A stretch of 64,000 nucleotides of DNA from Bog-950 sp044228435 (GTDB taxonomy: Bacteria; Bacteroidota; Bacteroidia; Chitinophagales; LD1): contig JBGAUW010000002.1 in assembly GCA_044228435.1 (NCBI GenBank), positions 248,001 through 312,000 on the forward strand, read 5' to 3'. The position numbers and the translations under genes were made by a program. Each line of letters starts with the position of its first letter. The stretch's first letter is position 1. A model generated the notes under the pieces. The model saw nothing but the letters and a program-made list of their open reading frames with translations. It had not been told where the DNA came from and did not search any database. Of the stretch, positions 36,486-45,109 are shown in pieces.

Positions 36486-37052
36486 ATGGCAGTTAAACTA
36501 AGATTACAGAGACACGGACGCGGCAAGCGCCCTTTTTACCACATTGTAGCGGCTGATAGCCGTAAACCACGCGATGGTGCTTATATCGAGCGCTTGGGCG
36601 ATTACAACCCACTTACCAAACCGGCTACCATCCACGTAGATGTTGACCGCGCTGTTGATTGGTTAGTAAAGGGTGCCGAAGTTACCGATACCGTTAAAGC
36701 GATATTCAAATACAAAGGCATTCTATACAAAAAACACCTGGTACGCGGCGTTGCCAAAGGCGCTTTAACACCAGAAGCTGTTGAGCAAAAATTCCAAACA
36801 TGGTTAGATGAGCACAAAAACAAAGTGCTTGACCACGAGAAGAAACACCACAAAGATAAGAGCGAAATAAAGGCTAAATTGCTTGAGCAGGAAACACAAA
36901 AAGCTGCCGACCGCGAAGCTAAGCGCCAGGCTGCTTTAGTAGCTGCCGAAGAAGCTAAGAAAGCTGCTGAAGCACCGGCTGAAACTGTTGCAGAAACACC
37001 GGCAACTGACGAGGCACCAGCTGCAGAAGCAACTGAAACACCGGCTGAGTAA
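36486..37052 (+). CDS. rpsP: 30S ribosomal protein S16, long form
   Basis: A 188-residue S16. The core (about residues 1-90) has VKLRLQRHGRGKRPFYHIVAADSR and the YIERLGDYNP motif. The remaining hundred residues are a Lys/Glu/Ala-rich tail absent from E. coli S16 (about 82 residues), but long C-terminal tails are usual in Bacteroidota. It heads the rpsP-rimM-trmD-rplS cluster. An intrinsic terminator between it and rimM should reduce readthrough. Confidence 0.97.
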   Translation: MAVKLRLQRHGRGKRPFYHIVAADSRKPRDGAYIERLGDYNPLTKPATIHVDVDRAVDWLVKGAEVTDTVKAIFKYKGILYKKHLVRGVAKGALTPEAVEQKFQTWLDEHKNKVLDHEKKHHKDKSEIKAKLLEQETQKAADREAKRQAALVAAEEAKKAAEAPAETVAETPATDEAPAAEATETPAE

Positions 37053-37083
37053 TTATAAAGCAAAAGCTATTATAGGCTGAATT

Positions 37084-37122
37084 AAAAAAGGCACGTCAGT
37101 CTGAGACTAACGTGCCTTTTTT
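37084..37122 (+). terminator. Hairpin between rpsP and rimM, possible attenuator
   Basis: AAAAAAGGCACGT pairs with ACGTGCCTTTTTT around an AGTCTGAGACT inner hairpin. The T run ends one base before an ATG that begins the longest rimM frame. Confidence 0.85.
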
Positions 37123-37137
37123 ATGCCCCTTTTAAAA

Positions 37138-37659
37138 ATGAGCACTCAACAACATACAGTAGTTGCAAAACTTGGAAAGCCCCACGGAATAAGCGGGGCT
37201 TTTCGCTTTTATATGCTACGCGAGCTTAAAGGCAAAAACAAATTCCCGAAACACTTTTTAGTGCACGAAAAAGGAAACCTGCTGCCCTGGTTTGTGGTAA
37301 AAACTGAGTGGATTGGCTTTGAAGAGGGCTTTATTTGGTTTGAAGAAATTACGAACCCGGAAAAAGCCAAGCTTTACAGCGGGCGCGAACTTTACCTGGC
37401 CGAAAAAGACGTGACCACCTACTTTAAAAAAGATAGCAGCGATTATGGCTTTTTGATAGGCTACAATGCTATAGACGAAACTTTAGGGCAGATTGGTGTG
37501 GTGCAGGAGATAATAGAAAACCCCGGCCAGATACTTATAGCAGTAAAAAGCGGCGAAAACGAAGCCCTTATACCCCTTGTAGAGGAGTTTATTGTAGAAA
37601 TAAATAAGAAAAAAAAGGAGCTGCAGCTAAACCTGCCCGAAGGGCTACTCGATTTATAG
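37138..37659 (+). CDS. rimM: Ribosome maturation factor RimM
   Basis: A 173-residue protein that binds S19 and helps 30S head maturation. The typical KLGKPHGISGAFRF motif is near residue 12. The C-terminal PRC-barrel domain covers about 95-170 (YGFLIGYNAID, ALIPLVEEFIVEI). The start is placed at MSTQQH because the earlier ATG directly abuts the U tract of the upstream terminator. trmD follows after 48 bases. Confidence 0.96.
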   Translation: MSTQQHTVVAKLGKPHGISGAFRFYMLRELKGKNKFPKHFLVHEKGNLLPWFVVKTEWIGFEEGFIWFEEITNPEKAKLYSGRELYLAEKDVTTYFKKDSSDYGFLIGYNAIDETLGQIGVVQEIIENPGQILIAVKSGENEALIPLVEEFIVEINKKKKELQLNLPEGLLDL

Positions 37660-37707
37660 TTTTGCATTTGGTATTACCTATTAACAGCCAACCATTAACT
37701 TTTACAG

Positions 37708-38385
37708 ATGCACATAGATATAATTACCGTACTACCCGACCTGCTGGAGAGCCCCTTTAAGCACAGCATATTAAAACGCGCCCGCGAAAAGGGCCTTCTT
37801 ACTGTAAACCTGGTAAACCTGCGCGATTTTAGCACCAGCAAGCAAAAGCAGGTAGACGACTACCAATATGGCGGCGGGGCCGGCATGGTAATGATGTGCG
37901 AGCCCATTAGCAATTGCATTGAGCACCTGAAGAAAGAGCGCACCTACGATGAGATTATATATATGACGCCCGATGGCGAACTAATGAACCAGAAGATGAT
38001 GAACGCTCAATCGCTTAAGCAGAATGTAATCATCCTTTGCGGGCATTACAAAGGTATAGATGAACGCATTCGCGAATTGTATATTACCAAAGAGATTTCG
38101 ATTGGCGATTATGTGCTTAGCGGCGGCGAATTGGCGGCAGCCATTTATGTGGATGCCGTAGGCCGTCTTTTGCCCGGAGTGCTAAACGATGAGACATCAG
38201 CCCTGTTAGATTCATTTCAGGATGATATGCTTTCGCCACCGGTTTACACCCGCCCCGAAGAGTTTAAAGGAATAAAAGTGCCGGCCGTGCTGCTTTCGGG
38301 CCACGAAAAGAATATTAACGAATGGCGCCACGAGCAGGCACTGGAAAGAACACAAAAGAGAAGGCCGGATTTGTTGGATAGCTAA
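37708..38385 (+). CDS. trmD: tRNA (guanine37-N1)-methyltransferase TrmD
   Basis: A 225-residue SPOUT methyltransferase that methylates G37 of tRNA and prevents +1 frameshifts. The trefoil-knot signatures are QYGGGAGMVMMCEP near residue 53, CGHYKGIDERI near 112 and YVLSGGELAAA near 134. The length is normal. It follows rimM and precedes rplS by 240 bases. Confidence 0.98.
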   Translation: MHIDIITVLPDLLESPFKHSILKRAREKGLLTVNLVNLRDFSTSKQKQVDDYQYGGGAGMVMMCEPISNCIEHLKKERTYDEIIYMTPDGELMNQKMMNAQSLKQNVIILCGHYKGIDERIRELYITKEISIGDYVLSGGELAAAIYVDAVGRLLPGVLNDETSALLDSFQDDMLSPPVYTRPEEFKGIKVPAVLLSGHEKNINEWRHEQALERTQKRRPDLLDS

Positions 38386-38583
38386 TGGACATTGGGTATT
38401 GGGAGGCGATAGGACATTAGGAAATACCAACTCCTTAAACTATTACTCCTTAGCCCCCTAATTCCCGATTTCCAAATGCTCCAATTTCCCAATTCCCTAA
38501 TACTCACTGCCCCAATTTCCTAAAGCCCTAATAACCAATTTCCAAATTTCCCACTTTCCTCTTTATTTTCTCGTAAACATTTC
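38386..38583. repeat. AT-rich low-complexity spacer with CCAATTTCC motifs
   Basis: The trmD-rplS spacer contains repeated short direct motifs such as CCAATTTCCC, CCCAATTTCC and CCAATTTCCAAATTTCCC between 38460 and 38555. A similar patch sits near 55960. They look like degenerate spacer repeats. Confidence 0.6.
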
Positions 38584-38610
38584 TATTTTTGCGTGCCTTT
38601 TTGAAAAGGA
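38584..38610 (+). promoter_or_regulatory. rplS promoter -7 element and leader hairpin
   Basis: TATTTTTG (38584-38591) matches TAnnTTTG exactly. The leader GCGTGCCTTTTTGAAAAGGA follows immediately and can fold as CCTTTT/AAAAGG. It matches the rpsP leader in sequence and position. Confidence 0.6.
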
Positions 38611-38625
38611 CTAAAAGAAACAGCC

Positions 38626-39006
38626 ATGAACTTAAAACTAAAAGCAGTTGAAGCCGCCCTTTACGCAGGTGGTAAAACACACCCATCTTTCAGCGCGGGA
38701 GATAACATTACAGTATCATATAAAATTACCGAAGGTAACAAGGAGCGTATCCAGGAGTTCCGCGGCGATGTAATACAGGTTCGTGGCGAAGGCGCTACTA
38801 AAATGTTTACCGTTCGTAAAATGAGCAACGGTGTAGGTGTAGAAAGAGTTTTCCCTCTTTCATCTCCTTTTGTTGACCTTATTACTGTGAACAAGGTAGG
38901 CCGCGTTCGTCGCGCTAAATTGTTCTACCAGCGTAAGAGAAGCGGTAAAGCATCTCGTATTCAGGAAAAAAGAATGGCAGAAGAAACAGTTGCGCCGGCA
39001 GAATAA
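38626..39006 (+). CDS. rplS: 50S ribosomal protein L19
   Basis: A 126-residue ribosomal protein. Family segments include SAGDNITVSYKITEGNKERIQ, EFRGDVIQVRGEGA, a VERVFPLSSPFVDLITV core and the RVRRAKLFYQRKRSGKASRI tail. It has its own promoter and ends at a strong terminator, so it can be expressed separately from rpsP-rimM-trmD. Confidence 0.98.
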   Translation: MNLKLKAVEAALYAGGKTHPSFSAGDNITVSYKITEGNKERIQEFRGDVIQVRGEGATKMFTVRKMSNGVGVERVFPLSSPFVDLITVNKVGRVRRAKLFYQRKRSGKASRIQEKRMAEETVAPAE

Positions 39007-39028
39007 GCCGTTTGCACTTAAGCTATAT

Positions 39029-39060
39029 AAAAAGCCTTCCGGTAAACCGGAAGGCTTTTT
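39029..39060 (+). terminator. Terminator of rplS
   Basis: AAAAAGCCTTCCGGT and ACCGGAAGGCTTTTT form a perfect stem with a 2-base centre, 22 bases after the rplS stop. It lies just before the convergent YdcZ-type gene. Confidence 0.88.
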
Positions 39061-39093
39061 AGTTATACCTACTATTCTATTTGCAGGCAGCCT

Positions 39094-39537
39094 TTAAAAT
39101 TTTCTGATAATAAATACGCCACCTACCACCATGGCAATGCCCACCAGGCGCATATAACTTACCGGCTGTGGCTGTGCAACCAATACATTAAAATGCTCCA
39201 GCAAAACCGATACAATCATTTGCCCGGCTATTACCAAACCAAAGGTTAGGCCCGGCCCCAGGCGCGGAAACGCCATTACAATAACCGTTACATAAAAGGC
39301 GCCCAGCAAGCCACCCAACCATACGTAAGCCGGCGCCGTTTTAGCACCGGCCCACGATATACTCTGCCCCGAAACAATCACATACAGCACTAACGCTACT
39401 GCACCCACTATAAACGATACCATAGAGGCCTGCACCGGGCTTGCGATAGCTTTGCCTAACCTTGCATTTAAACCGCCCTGTATAGGCAAAAAGGTACCCG
39501 ATAAAAATGCCAGGGCTATCCATATTAGTTTATCCAT
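39094..39537 (-). CDS. YdcZ/DMT-family small transporter
   Basis: A 147-residue membrane protein of the DUF606/YdcZ group of drug/metabolite transporters. About five hydrophobic helices are visible, with the family opening ALAFLSGTFLPIQGGLNARLG, the central YVWLGGLLGAFYV, and the ending GIAMVVGGVFIIRK. Members work as dimers; the substrate is unknown. It lies downstream of arfB on the same strand, 36 bases apart. Confidence 0.88.
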   Translation of the reverse strand: MDKLIWIALAFLSGTFLPIQGGLNARLGKAIASPVQASMVSFIVGAVALVLYVIVSGQSISWAGAKTAPAYVWLGGLLGAFYVTVIVMAFPRLGPGLTFGLVIAGQMIVSVLLEHFNVLVAQPQPVSYMRLVGIAMVVGGVFIIRKF

Positions 39538-39573
39538 GTGTATAGGTTGGTTCGTTACAATTGTTAGGAGATA

Positions 39574-39990
39574 CTACATCAAATCTCTTTTACTAAACTT
39601 TCTGTCAGCCTTTTTTTGCGAATGCTGTTTCTTTTTGTGGCGTATATCTTCTTTAATTGCCTTAGGTATTTTAGTGGCTATACGTTTTTTTTCGGGTTGC
39701 AGGGCTTTAGCCAGCATCTCGTAAAACTTCTTTATTACATGCTCTTTATTAGCACCCTGGCTGCGGTGCTGGCTGCTGCAAATTTTAAACAGGCCATCAT
39801 CTGTAATACGCGTGCTCCACTTTTTAATAAACTTCACCTTTTCTACATCGCTTAAATTAGGTGACCTCTCAGGATCAAAAATCAACTCTACTTTAGTTTC
39901 AGTAGTATTTACATGCTGCCCTCCTGCCCCGCTGCTGCGCGAGGTGCGAAAATCAAATTCACTCTCAAAATTTCTGCTCTTCAAATTCAT
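39574..39990 (-). CDS. arfB: Ribosome rescue factor ArfB (YaeJ-type peptidyl-tRNA hydrolase)
   Basis: A 138-residue protein that releases peptides on stalled ribosomes. It has the release-factor catalytic loop SRSSGAGGQHVNTTETKVEL, with the GGQ at residues 23-25, but no stop-codon-recognition domain. The C-terminal tail of about 40 residues is strongly basic (KPKAIKEDIRHKKKQHSQKK) and in the family enters the empty mRNA channel. The length and arrangement are normal. The gene is divergent from the MFS gene. Confidence 0.95.
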   Translation of the reverse strand: MNLKSRNFESEFDFRTSRSSGAGGQHVNTTETKVELIFDPERSPNLSDVEKVKFIKKWSTRITDDGLFKICSSQHRSQGANKEHVIKKFYEMLAKALQPEKKRIATKIPKAIKEDIRHKKKQHSQKKADRKFSKRDLM

Positions 39991-40053
39991 GCGGCTAAAA
40001 TGAGAAATAATTATGGCAATAAGGCCTTGGCATAAAATGCTTAAAATCGCCCT

Positions 40054-41223
40054 GTGAAATATTTAACCCGCACCGTTTGGATACTTTCCATAGTAAGTTT
40101 GTTTAACGATATAAGCAGCGAAATACTTTACCCGGTAATGCCACTGTTTTTAAGCAGCATTGGGTTTTCGTCGGTGCTTATTGGTTTGCTGGAGGGTTTT
40201 GCCGAAGCTACTGCCGGTTTAAGCAAGGGTTATTTTGGGCGCTGGAGCGATAGCATTGGCCGCCGCCTGCCTTTTGTAAACGCTGGTTATTTTTTAAGTG
40301 CTTTAAGCAAACCCATGCTGGCGGCTTTTACACACCCCGCCTGGATTTTTACTGCCCGCGCCACCGACAGGCTGGGCAAAGGCATACGCACCGCCGCGCG
40401 CGATAGTATATTAAGCGATGAAAGCACACCCGAAAACAAGGGTAAAGTGTTTGGCTTCCACAAAACCATGGATACGTTTGGCGCTACCATCGGCCCTGTT
40501 TTAGCCCTTATATTTTTGTACTACTACCCTGCCAAATACACCTGGATATTTTTAATTGCCTTTGTACCGGCCTTGTTAGGTACCCTCCTCACCTTTTGGG
40601 TAAAAGAAAAGAATGCCCCACCACCCACCAAAGTATCCTTCCGGCTTTCGCAAACATTCGATTATTTAAAAACAGCCAACACCGATTACCGTAAGTTAAT
40701 AATGGCCTTACTACTCTTCGCCCTGTTTAATAGTTCCGATTTATTTTTGCTAATGCGTATTAAGCAGGCCGGGTTAAGCGACCAGTACGTAATTGGGTGC
40801 TACATACTTTACAATTTGGTGTTTGCCTTAGCGGCCTTTCCTTTTGGCCACCTGGCCGATAGCCTGGGCATGAAAAAAACAATGCTGTTTGGGCTTGGTA
40901 TTTTTGTATTGGTATATGCCGGCTTTGGGTCTAACACCAGCCTGGCAGGTTTTATTCTACTATTTGTGTTATACGGTATTTACGCAGCCAGCACCGATGG
41001 AATATCGAAAGCGCTAATAAGCAACATGGTGCCCAAAACTGAAACCGCATCTGCTATTGGAACTTACACCGGTTTAAGTTCGGTAATGGTTTTATTAGCC
41101 AGTACGCTGGCAGGCGTTATTTGGAAATATGTTTCGCCCCAGGCTGTGTTTAGCATTAGTGCTGTTGGCGTGGCTATATCAGCCGTATTTCTGTTTACCA
41201 TAAATATTAAAGAGAAACATTAA
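40054..41223 (+). CDS. MFS transporter
   Basis: A 389-residue protein with about 12 hydrophobic helices. It starts with GTG (the M at residue 1), in a frame that has no better ATG. The loop between helices 2 and 3 has the MFS-type motif KGYFGRWSDSIGRR, and the segment ATDRLGKGIRTAARDSIL marks a family of putative drug or sugar exporters. The last codon overlaps the next gene as TAATG. The substrate cannot be read from the sequence. Confidence 0.9.
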   Translation: MKYLTRTVWILSIVSLFNDISSEILYPVMPLFLSSIGFSSVLIGLLEGFAEATAGLSKGYFGRWSDSIGRRLPFVNAGYFLSALSKPMLAAFTHPAWIFTARATDRLGKGIRTAARDSILSDESTPENKGKVFGFHKTMDTFGATIGPVLALIFLYYYPAKYTWIFLIAFVPALLGTLLTFWVKEKNAPPPTKVSFRLSQTFDYLKTANTDYRKLIMALLLFALFNSSDLFLLMRIKQAGLSDQYVIGCYILYNLVFALAAFPFGHLADSLGMKKTMLFGLGIFVLVYAGFGSNTSLAGFILLFVLYGIYAASTDGISKALISNMVPKTETASAIGTYTGLSSVMVLLASTLAGVIWKYVSPQAVFSISAVGVAISAVFLFTINIKEKH

Positions 41224-42443
41224 TGCAGTTTACCAGACTAAATTATTGGGCTACAGTAATTGCATTGCTCTGCTCTTTACCATTTGCCGGTGCGCAGCAA
41301 CTTACGCGCATACAAAATTTTGGCAGCAACCCCGGCAACTTAAAAATGTATGTATACACACCTGCCGGTTTAGATACAAACAGGCAAACACCGCTGGTGG
41401 TAGTATTGCACGGCTGCCTTCAATCGGCGGTTGCTGCAGCCAAACAAACGGGCTGGAACAAATTGGCCGATACTTACGGGTTCAGAGTTCTATACCCACA
41501 GCAGCGTATATTAAATAATCCGCAAAAGTGCTTTTGCTGGTATCAGCGCAGCGATATTGAAAAAGGTAAAGGCGAAAGCTTTTCGATTAAACAAATGATT
41601 GATGAGGTGAAGCGAACAAATGCTATTGATTCTACGCAGGTGTTTATTACCGGACTTTCGGCAGGTGCGGCCATGGGTGTTGCTTTAATGGCCGATTACC
41701 CCGAAACCTTTAACGCAGGGGCTATTTTTGCAGGTGGTGCTTACAAAACGGCAACGAACCTTTGGACCGGTGTTTTATCGCTATATGGCTGGCGCATTAA
41801 AAGCCCCGAAAAGTGGGGAGCCCTGGTGCGCGAACAAAACCCGAACTACAAAGGCGAATACCCGCGTATGATAATTTACCAGGGCAAAGCAGATGTAGTG
41901 GTTAACAAGCGCAATGGTAGCCAGTTAATGAAACAATGGACCTACCTGCACGGATTAAGCACAACCCCTACTGAAACCATCCGGCGATTTGCCGGTACAA
42001 AAGCTATTGAAAAAAATATTTATACAACAAAGGAAGGGAAAGAGGCTGTGCTGTATTATAGAATAAAGCATTTAGGCCACGCCTTATTGGTGGACCCGGG
42101 TAAATGCCTTAACCAGGGCGGTAAGCGCGGGCTGTTTAGCGCCGATAAAAACTACTTCTCTACATATTGGACTGCAATAGATTTTGGCCTGATACCCCGC
42201 CCCGCCATTATTGGCAAAACCGAAGTAAGCGCAAATGAAACTGTTACTTACTCGCTCTCCCCTTCCGCAGATGGTCAAAAAGTAAATTGGAAATTTCCGA
42301 AAGATTGTAAGGTGATACAAAACCAGGGCAAAGGCGAACTTACCCTTAAGTGGGGAGGTAAAGGTGGCAACCTTGATGCCATAGCCGATTATGATAAAAA
42401 GTGCAGGCAGGCATTCTCTACCCTTGTAGTTAAGGTAAAGTAA
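41223..42443 (+). CDS. Secreted PHB-depolymerase-type esterase
   Basis: A 406-residue secreted alpha/beta hydrolase of the esterase-PHB-depolymerase family (LpqC type). The signal peptide ends in PFAGAQ. The oxyanion region is VVVLHGCLQSA, the lipase box GLSAG has the nucleophile Ser146, and the acid and His lie in PRMIIYQGKADVVVNKRN and HLGHALLVDPGK. A C-terminal module of about 80 residues (EVSANETVTYSLSPSADGQKVN) resembles an Ig-like domain. Such enzymes cleave feruloyl esters, acetyl groups or polyhydroxybutyrate; substrate is not settled. Its start overlaps the MFS stop by one base (TAATG). Confidence 0.9.
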   Translation: MQFTRLNYWATVIALLCSLPFAGAQQLTRIQNFGSNPGNLKMYVYTPAGLDTNRQTPLVVVLHGCLQSAVAAAKQTGWNKLADTYGFRVLYPQQRILNNPQKCFCWYQRSDIEKGKGESFSIKQMIDEVKRTNAIDSTQVFITGLSAGAAMGVALMADYPETFNAGAIFAGGAYKTATNLWTGVLSLYGWRIKSPEKWGALVREQNPNYKGEYPRMIIYQGKADVVVNKRNGSQLMKQWTYLHGLSTTPTETIRRFAGTKAIEKNIYTTKEGKEAVLYYRIKHLGHALLVDPGKCLNQGGKRGLFSADKNYFSTYWTAIDFGLIPRPAIIGKTEVSANETVTYSLSPSADGQKVNWKFPKDCKVIQNQGKGELTLKWGGKGGNLDAIADYDKKCRQAFSTLVVKVK

Positions 42444-42529
42444 CAGATTGGTAGGCCTAAAAATATTTTCAGCTAAAACTATTCAGCTATAAAAACAAGC
42501 TATTATCTTTTCGCCCACAAACCTACACT

Positions 42530-44308
42530 ATGCTAAAACGTTTTTTACTACTGGCTACTTTTAGCTTTTTTATCGCTTTTGCGCAGGCGCAGTATTGCGG
42601 CAATTCGGGCGCGTTTCAATGCACCGCTTCTAATCTTTCGGTGCCGGGCCTAAGCCCCCTTTGGGATTCGCTTCCTCCCTTTGTAAACGGGCAACCATCA
42701 TCTGCCGTTATTCAGTTTAAAAACTTTAACCAGGTATATTACTTTGGTGGAACTTACACGGTTGTTTCGCTAAAGGTAGATTCGATAGATAATTTGCCGG
42801 CAGGTTTATGCTGGTCTACCAATAAAGCCGATAACACATTTGCCAACCAGGAGAATGGTTGTATTAGAATTAACGGTACTCCCTGCGGACCCACCGGGCA
42901 ATACAAAATGCGCATTATAGCCTCGGTTAATATTGGTGTTTTTACGGTACATGTAGATGCCAACGATGCCGGTCTTAAATATTTTGTACGCCTTAAAAAC
43001 AGCGGCGATGCCGATACGCCCATTGATAGCCTGCAAACGCCAACCAATCCTTTTATTGCTTACGGCGGCGCCTGTGGCACACCGCCACTTAATGCTTACC
43101 TGGGCATTAATCAAACCGTTTGTAGCGGAAGCGTTGCAAGTTTAGACCCAATAATTGTAGGTGGCCAGGCACCATTTACCTATGCATGGCAAGCAACAGG
43201 TAATAGCTTAAGCTGCAACAACTGCGCAAAGCCTACAGCTACACTTACCCAAAATTCTACCTACATTGTTTCTGTAACCGATGCCAGCAACACCACCGTA
43301 ACCGATACCATTCAATATAATGTAACCGGTAGCAATAATAATTTTCAAATTACGGCAAGCGGGGCTACCTCTTTTTGCGAGGGCGGTAATGTTGTGCTTA
43401 AAGCGAATAACTATAATACCTTTAATTATCAGTGGTTGCAAAGCAACCAAAACGTAGCCGGCGCTACAGATACGGCCATTACCGCAACAAGTTCCGGCGA
43501 TTATTACCTGCTTTTTACCGGTACCGGTGGCTGCTATGCTACCAGCAATCATATTGCGGTAACTGCTTTAGGGCGGCCTAATACCACTATTACACAACAG
43601 CCACTTAAACCATGCCAGGGTGATACAGTAAGGCTAACCGCAGTATCTGATAGCACTATACAAAACTACCAGTGGAAATTTAACAGCAATGCCACACCAA
43701 ATACCACAGCGGTTTACAATACTACAACAAACGGAACGTACACGGTAATTACTAAGAATGCAGTGGACTGCTACGATACTATTACACAAGTAGTAAGCAT
43801 AAATCCACTACCCGTAGTATCGCTTAGCGGTAATGCCGATAGTGCCTGTAGCAATGGCGGGCTACTTACACTTGCAGGTGGTACTCCTGCAGGGGGCGTT
43901 TATAGCGGTACAGGGGTTAGTAATGGAACATTAAACCCTAACACGGGCGGCGTTGGGCCCCGCCTGATTTATTATACTTATACCGATAGCAACAGTTGTT
44001 CAAAGGCTGCTACCGAATTAATTTCAGTAGTGGTTTGCACCGGTATTGAAGAATGGGAGCAAGATGCACCGGTAATACTTTACCCCAACCCGGTAACTAA
44101 TCAATTAATAACCACCTGTAACTTATTTTTAAGCAAGGCCGTTGTAGCATCGGTTTACGATAGCAATGGTAAATTGTGCTTGTTAGAATCAACAACCGAT
44201 GGCGCGCGCATTAAGTTTAATACGCAGGCACTTGCACCGGGTTTATACACCTTGTTGCTAAAAGACGGCAACAAACAAATGACACGACAATTTGTAAAAA
44301 CAGAATAG
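42530..44308 (+). CDS. T9SS type A secreted protein with Ig-like modules
   Basis: A 592-residue secreted protein. Signal peptide MLKRFLLLATFSFFIAFAQAQ. Residues about 22-180 form an N-terminal domain common to Bacteroidota secreted proteins (SVPGLSPLWDSLPPFVNGQ). Several Ig-like modules follow, with paired cysteines (SFCEGGNVVLKANNY, KPCQGDTVRLTAVSD). The last 80 residues are a type A sorting domain: VILYPNPVTNQLITT, then ASVYDSNGKLCLLES and TLLLKDGNKQMTRQF. The function is unknown; cargo proteins of this build are often adhesins or enzyme scaffolds. It is unlinked to the T9SS machinery. Confidence 0.88.
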   Translation: MLKRFLLLATFSFFIAFAQAQYCGNSGAFQCTASNLSVPGLSPLWDSLPPFVNGQPSSAVIQFKNFNQVYYFGGTYTVVSLKVDSIDNLPAGLCWSTNKADNTFANQENGCIRINGTPCGPTGQYKMRIIASVNIGVFTVHVDANDAGLKYFVRLKNSGDADTPIDSLQTPTNPFIAYGGACGTPPLNAYLGINQTVCSGSVASLDPIIVGGQAPFTYAWQATGNSLSCNNCAKPTATLTQNSTYIVSVTDASNTTVTDTIQYNVTGSNNNFQITASGATSFCEGGNVVLKANNYNTFNYQWLQSNQNVAGATDTAITATSSGDYYLLFTGTGGCYATSNHIAVTALGRPNTTITQQPLKPCQGDTVRLTAVSDSTIQNYQWKFNSNATPNTTAVYNTTTNGTYTVITKNAVDCYDTITQVVSINPLPVVSLSGNADSACSNGGLLTLAGGTPAGGVYSGTGVSNGTLNPNTGGVGPRLIYYTYTDSNSCSKAATELISVVVCTGIEEWEQDAPVILYPNPVTNQLITTCNLFLSKAVVASVYDSNGKLCLLESTTDGARIKFNTQALAPGLYTLLLKDGNKQMTRQFVKTE

Positions 44309-44318
44309 CCTGAAGCTT

Positions 44319-44879
44319 TTAGTTTTTACTGCTCAACAACCAACCCGGCACATCTACCAATGCATTTTCTACATGCGCTTTTAAAACTATGTCGTTACCG
44401 CTGTTTAAAGGTTCTCCCCAGGGGTGCATTACGCAATTAACGTTGGCAGTAATACGAAAACTGTGTTGATCCGCTTCCCATTTAAAGTCGGTAATAAGTA
44501 AATCATTTTTTCCTTTAATTACCGAGTAGTTAGTTCCTTTGTAATGAGCCGAAATGGTATATACCGATGGAACACCTTTCATTTCCTCTTCATATACAAT
44601 TTCAAGTTGAATACTTTCATTAAACTGTTTTCCTTTTGCAGAATCTATGTATGTGTTTCCATTAAAGTTAATGGTAATTACTTTTCGGCTGGGTATGCGC
44701 CCATCCATTGAGCTCTGCTGCCTTAGCAATAGTGTGTTCACCTGCCAGTAATCGCGGAATATAAAAGGGGAGCCATTTATTTCAGCCGAATAACATTCAT
44801 CTCTTCCGCAGTATCCCTGGGCGGCAACAGGTGCCAACATACCCAGATACATAAACCCCATTAGTAATATCTTTTTCAT
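44319..44879 (-). CDS. Secreted protein of unknown function
   Basis: A 186-residue protein with the signal peptide MKKILLMGFMYLGMLAPVAAQ. The start is placed there; an upstream ATG would add 24 residues without sense. The mature part starts with GYCGRDECYSAEINGSPF and is otherwise predicted beta-rich with few cysteines. I do not recognise the family. It is convergent with the T9SS gene, ten bases away, with no clear terminator between. Confidence 0.7.
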   Translation of the reverse strand: MKKILLMGFMYLGMLAPVAAQGYCGRDECYSAEINGSPFIFRDYWQVNTLLLRQQSSMDGRIPSRKVITINFNGNTYIDSAKGKQFNESIQLEIVYEEEMKGVPSVYTISAHYKGTNYSVIKGKNDLLITDFKWEADQHSFRITANVNCVMHPWGEPLNSGNDIVLKAHVENALVDVPGWLLSSKN

Positions 44880-45109
44880 GTAAATTTTATTTTCATTATT
44901 GAGCACTATACAAATAACAAGCCTGTTATTCGTAAGCCGCTTTATGCTCAATTCTGCTGTTATTGAGTAATTCCATGTATCAATTGCGTATTATCTTACT
45001 CACTACGTTAAAAAAATGGCAATTCCGCCCTAAAAAGGTGTTATAAAATCTGGCAGGTTTTTTTCTTATCGGGGTAATAGTATTAACCGACTTTTAAAAT
45101 CTGAAGCAT

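Noticed and set aside
37123..37137. Upstream ATG for rimM
   Set aside because: It lies directly at the end of the terminator T run, without a ribosome binding site, and the family start fits 37138.
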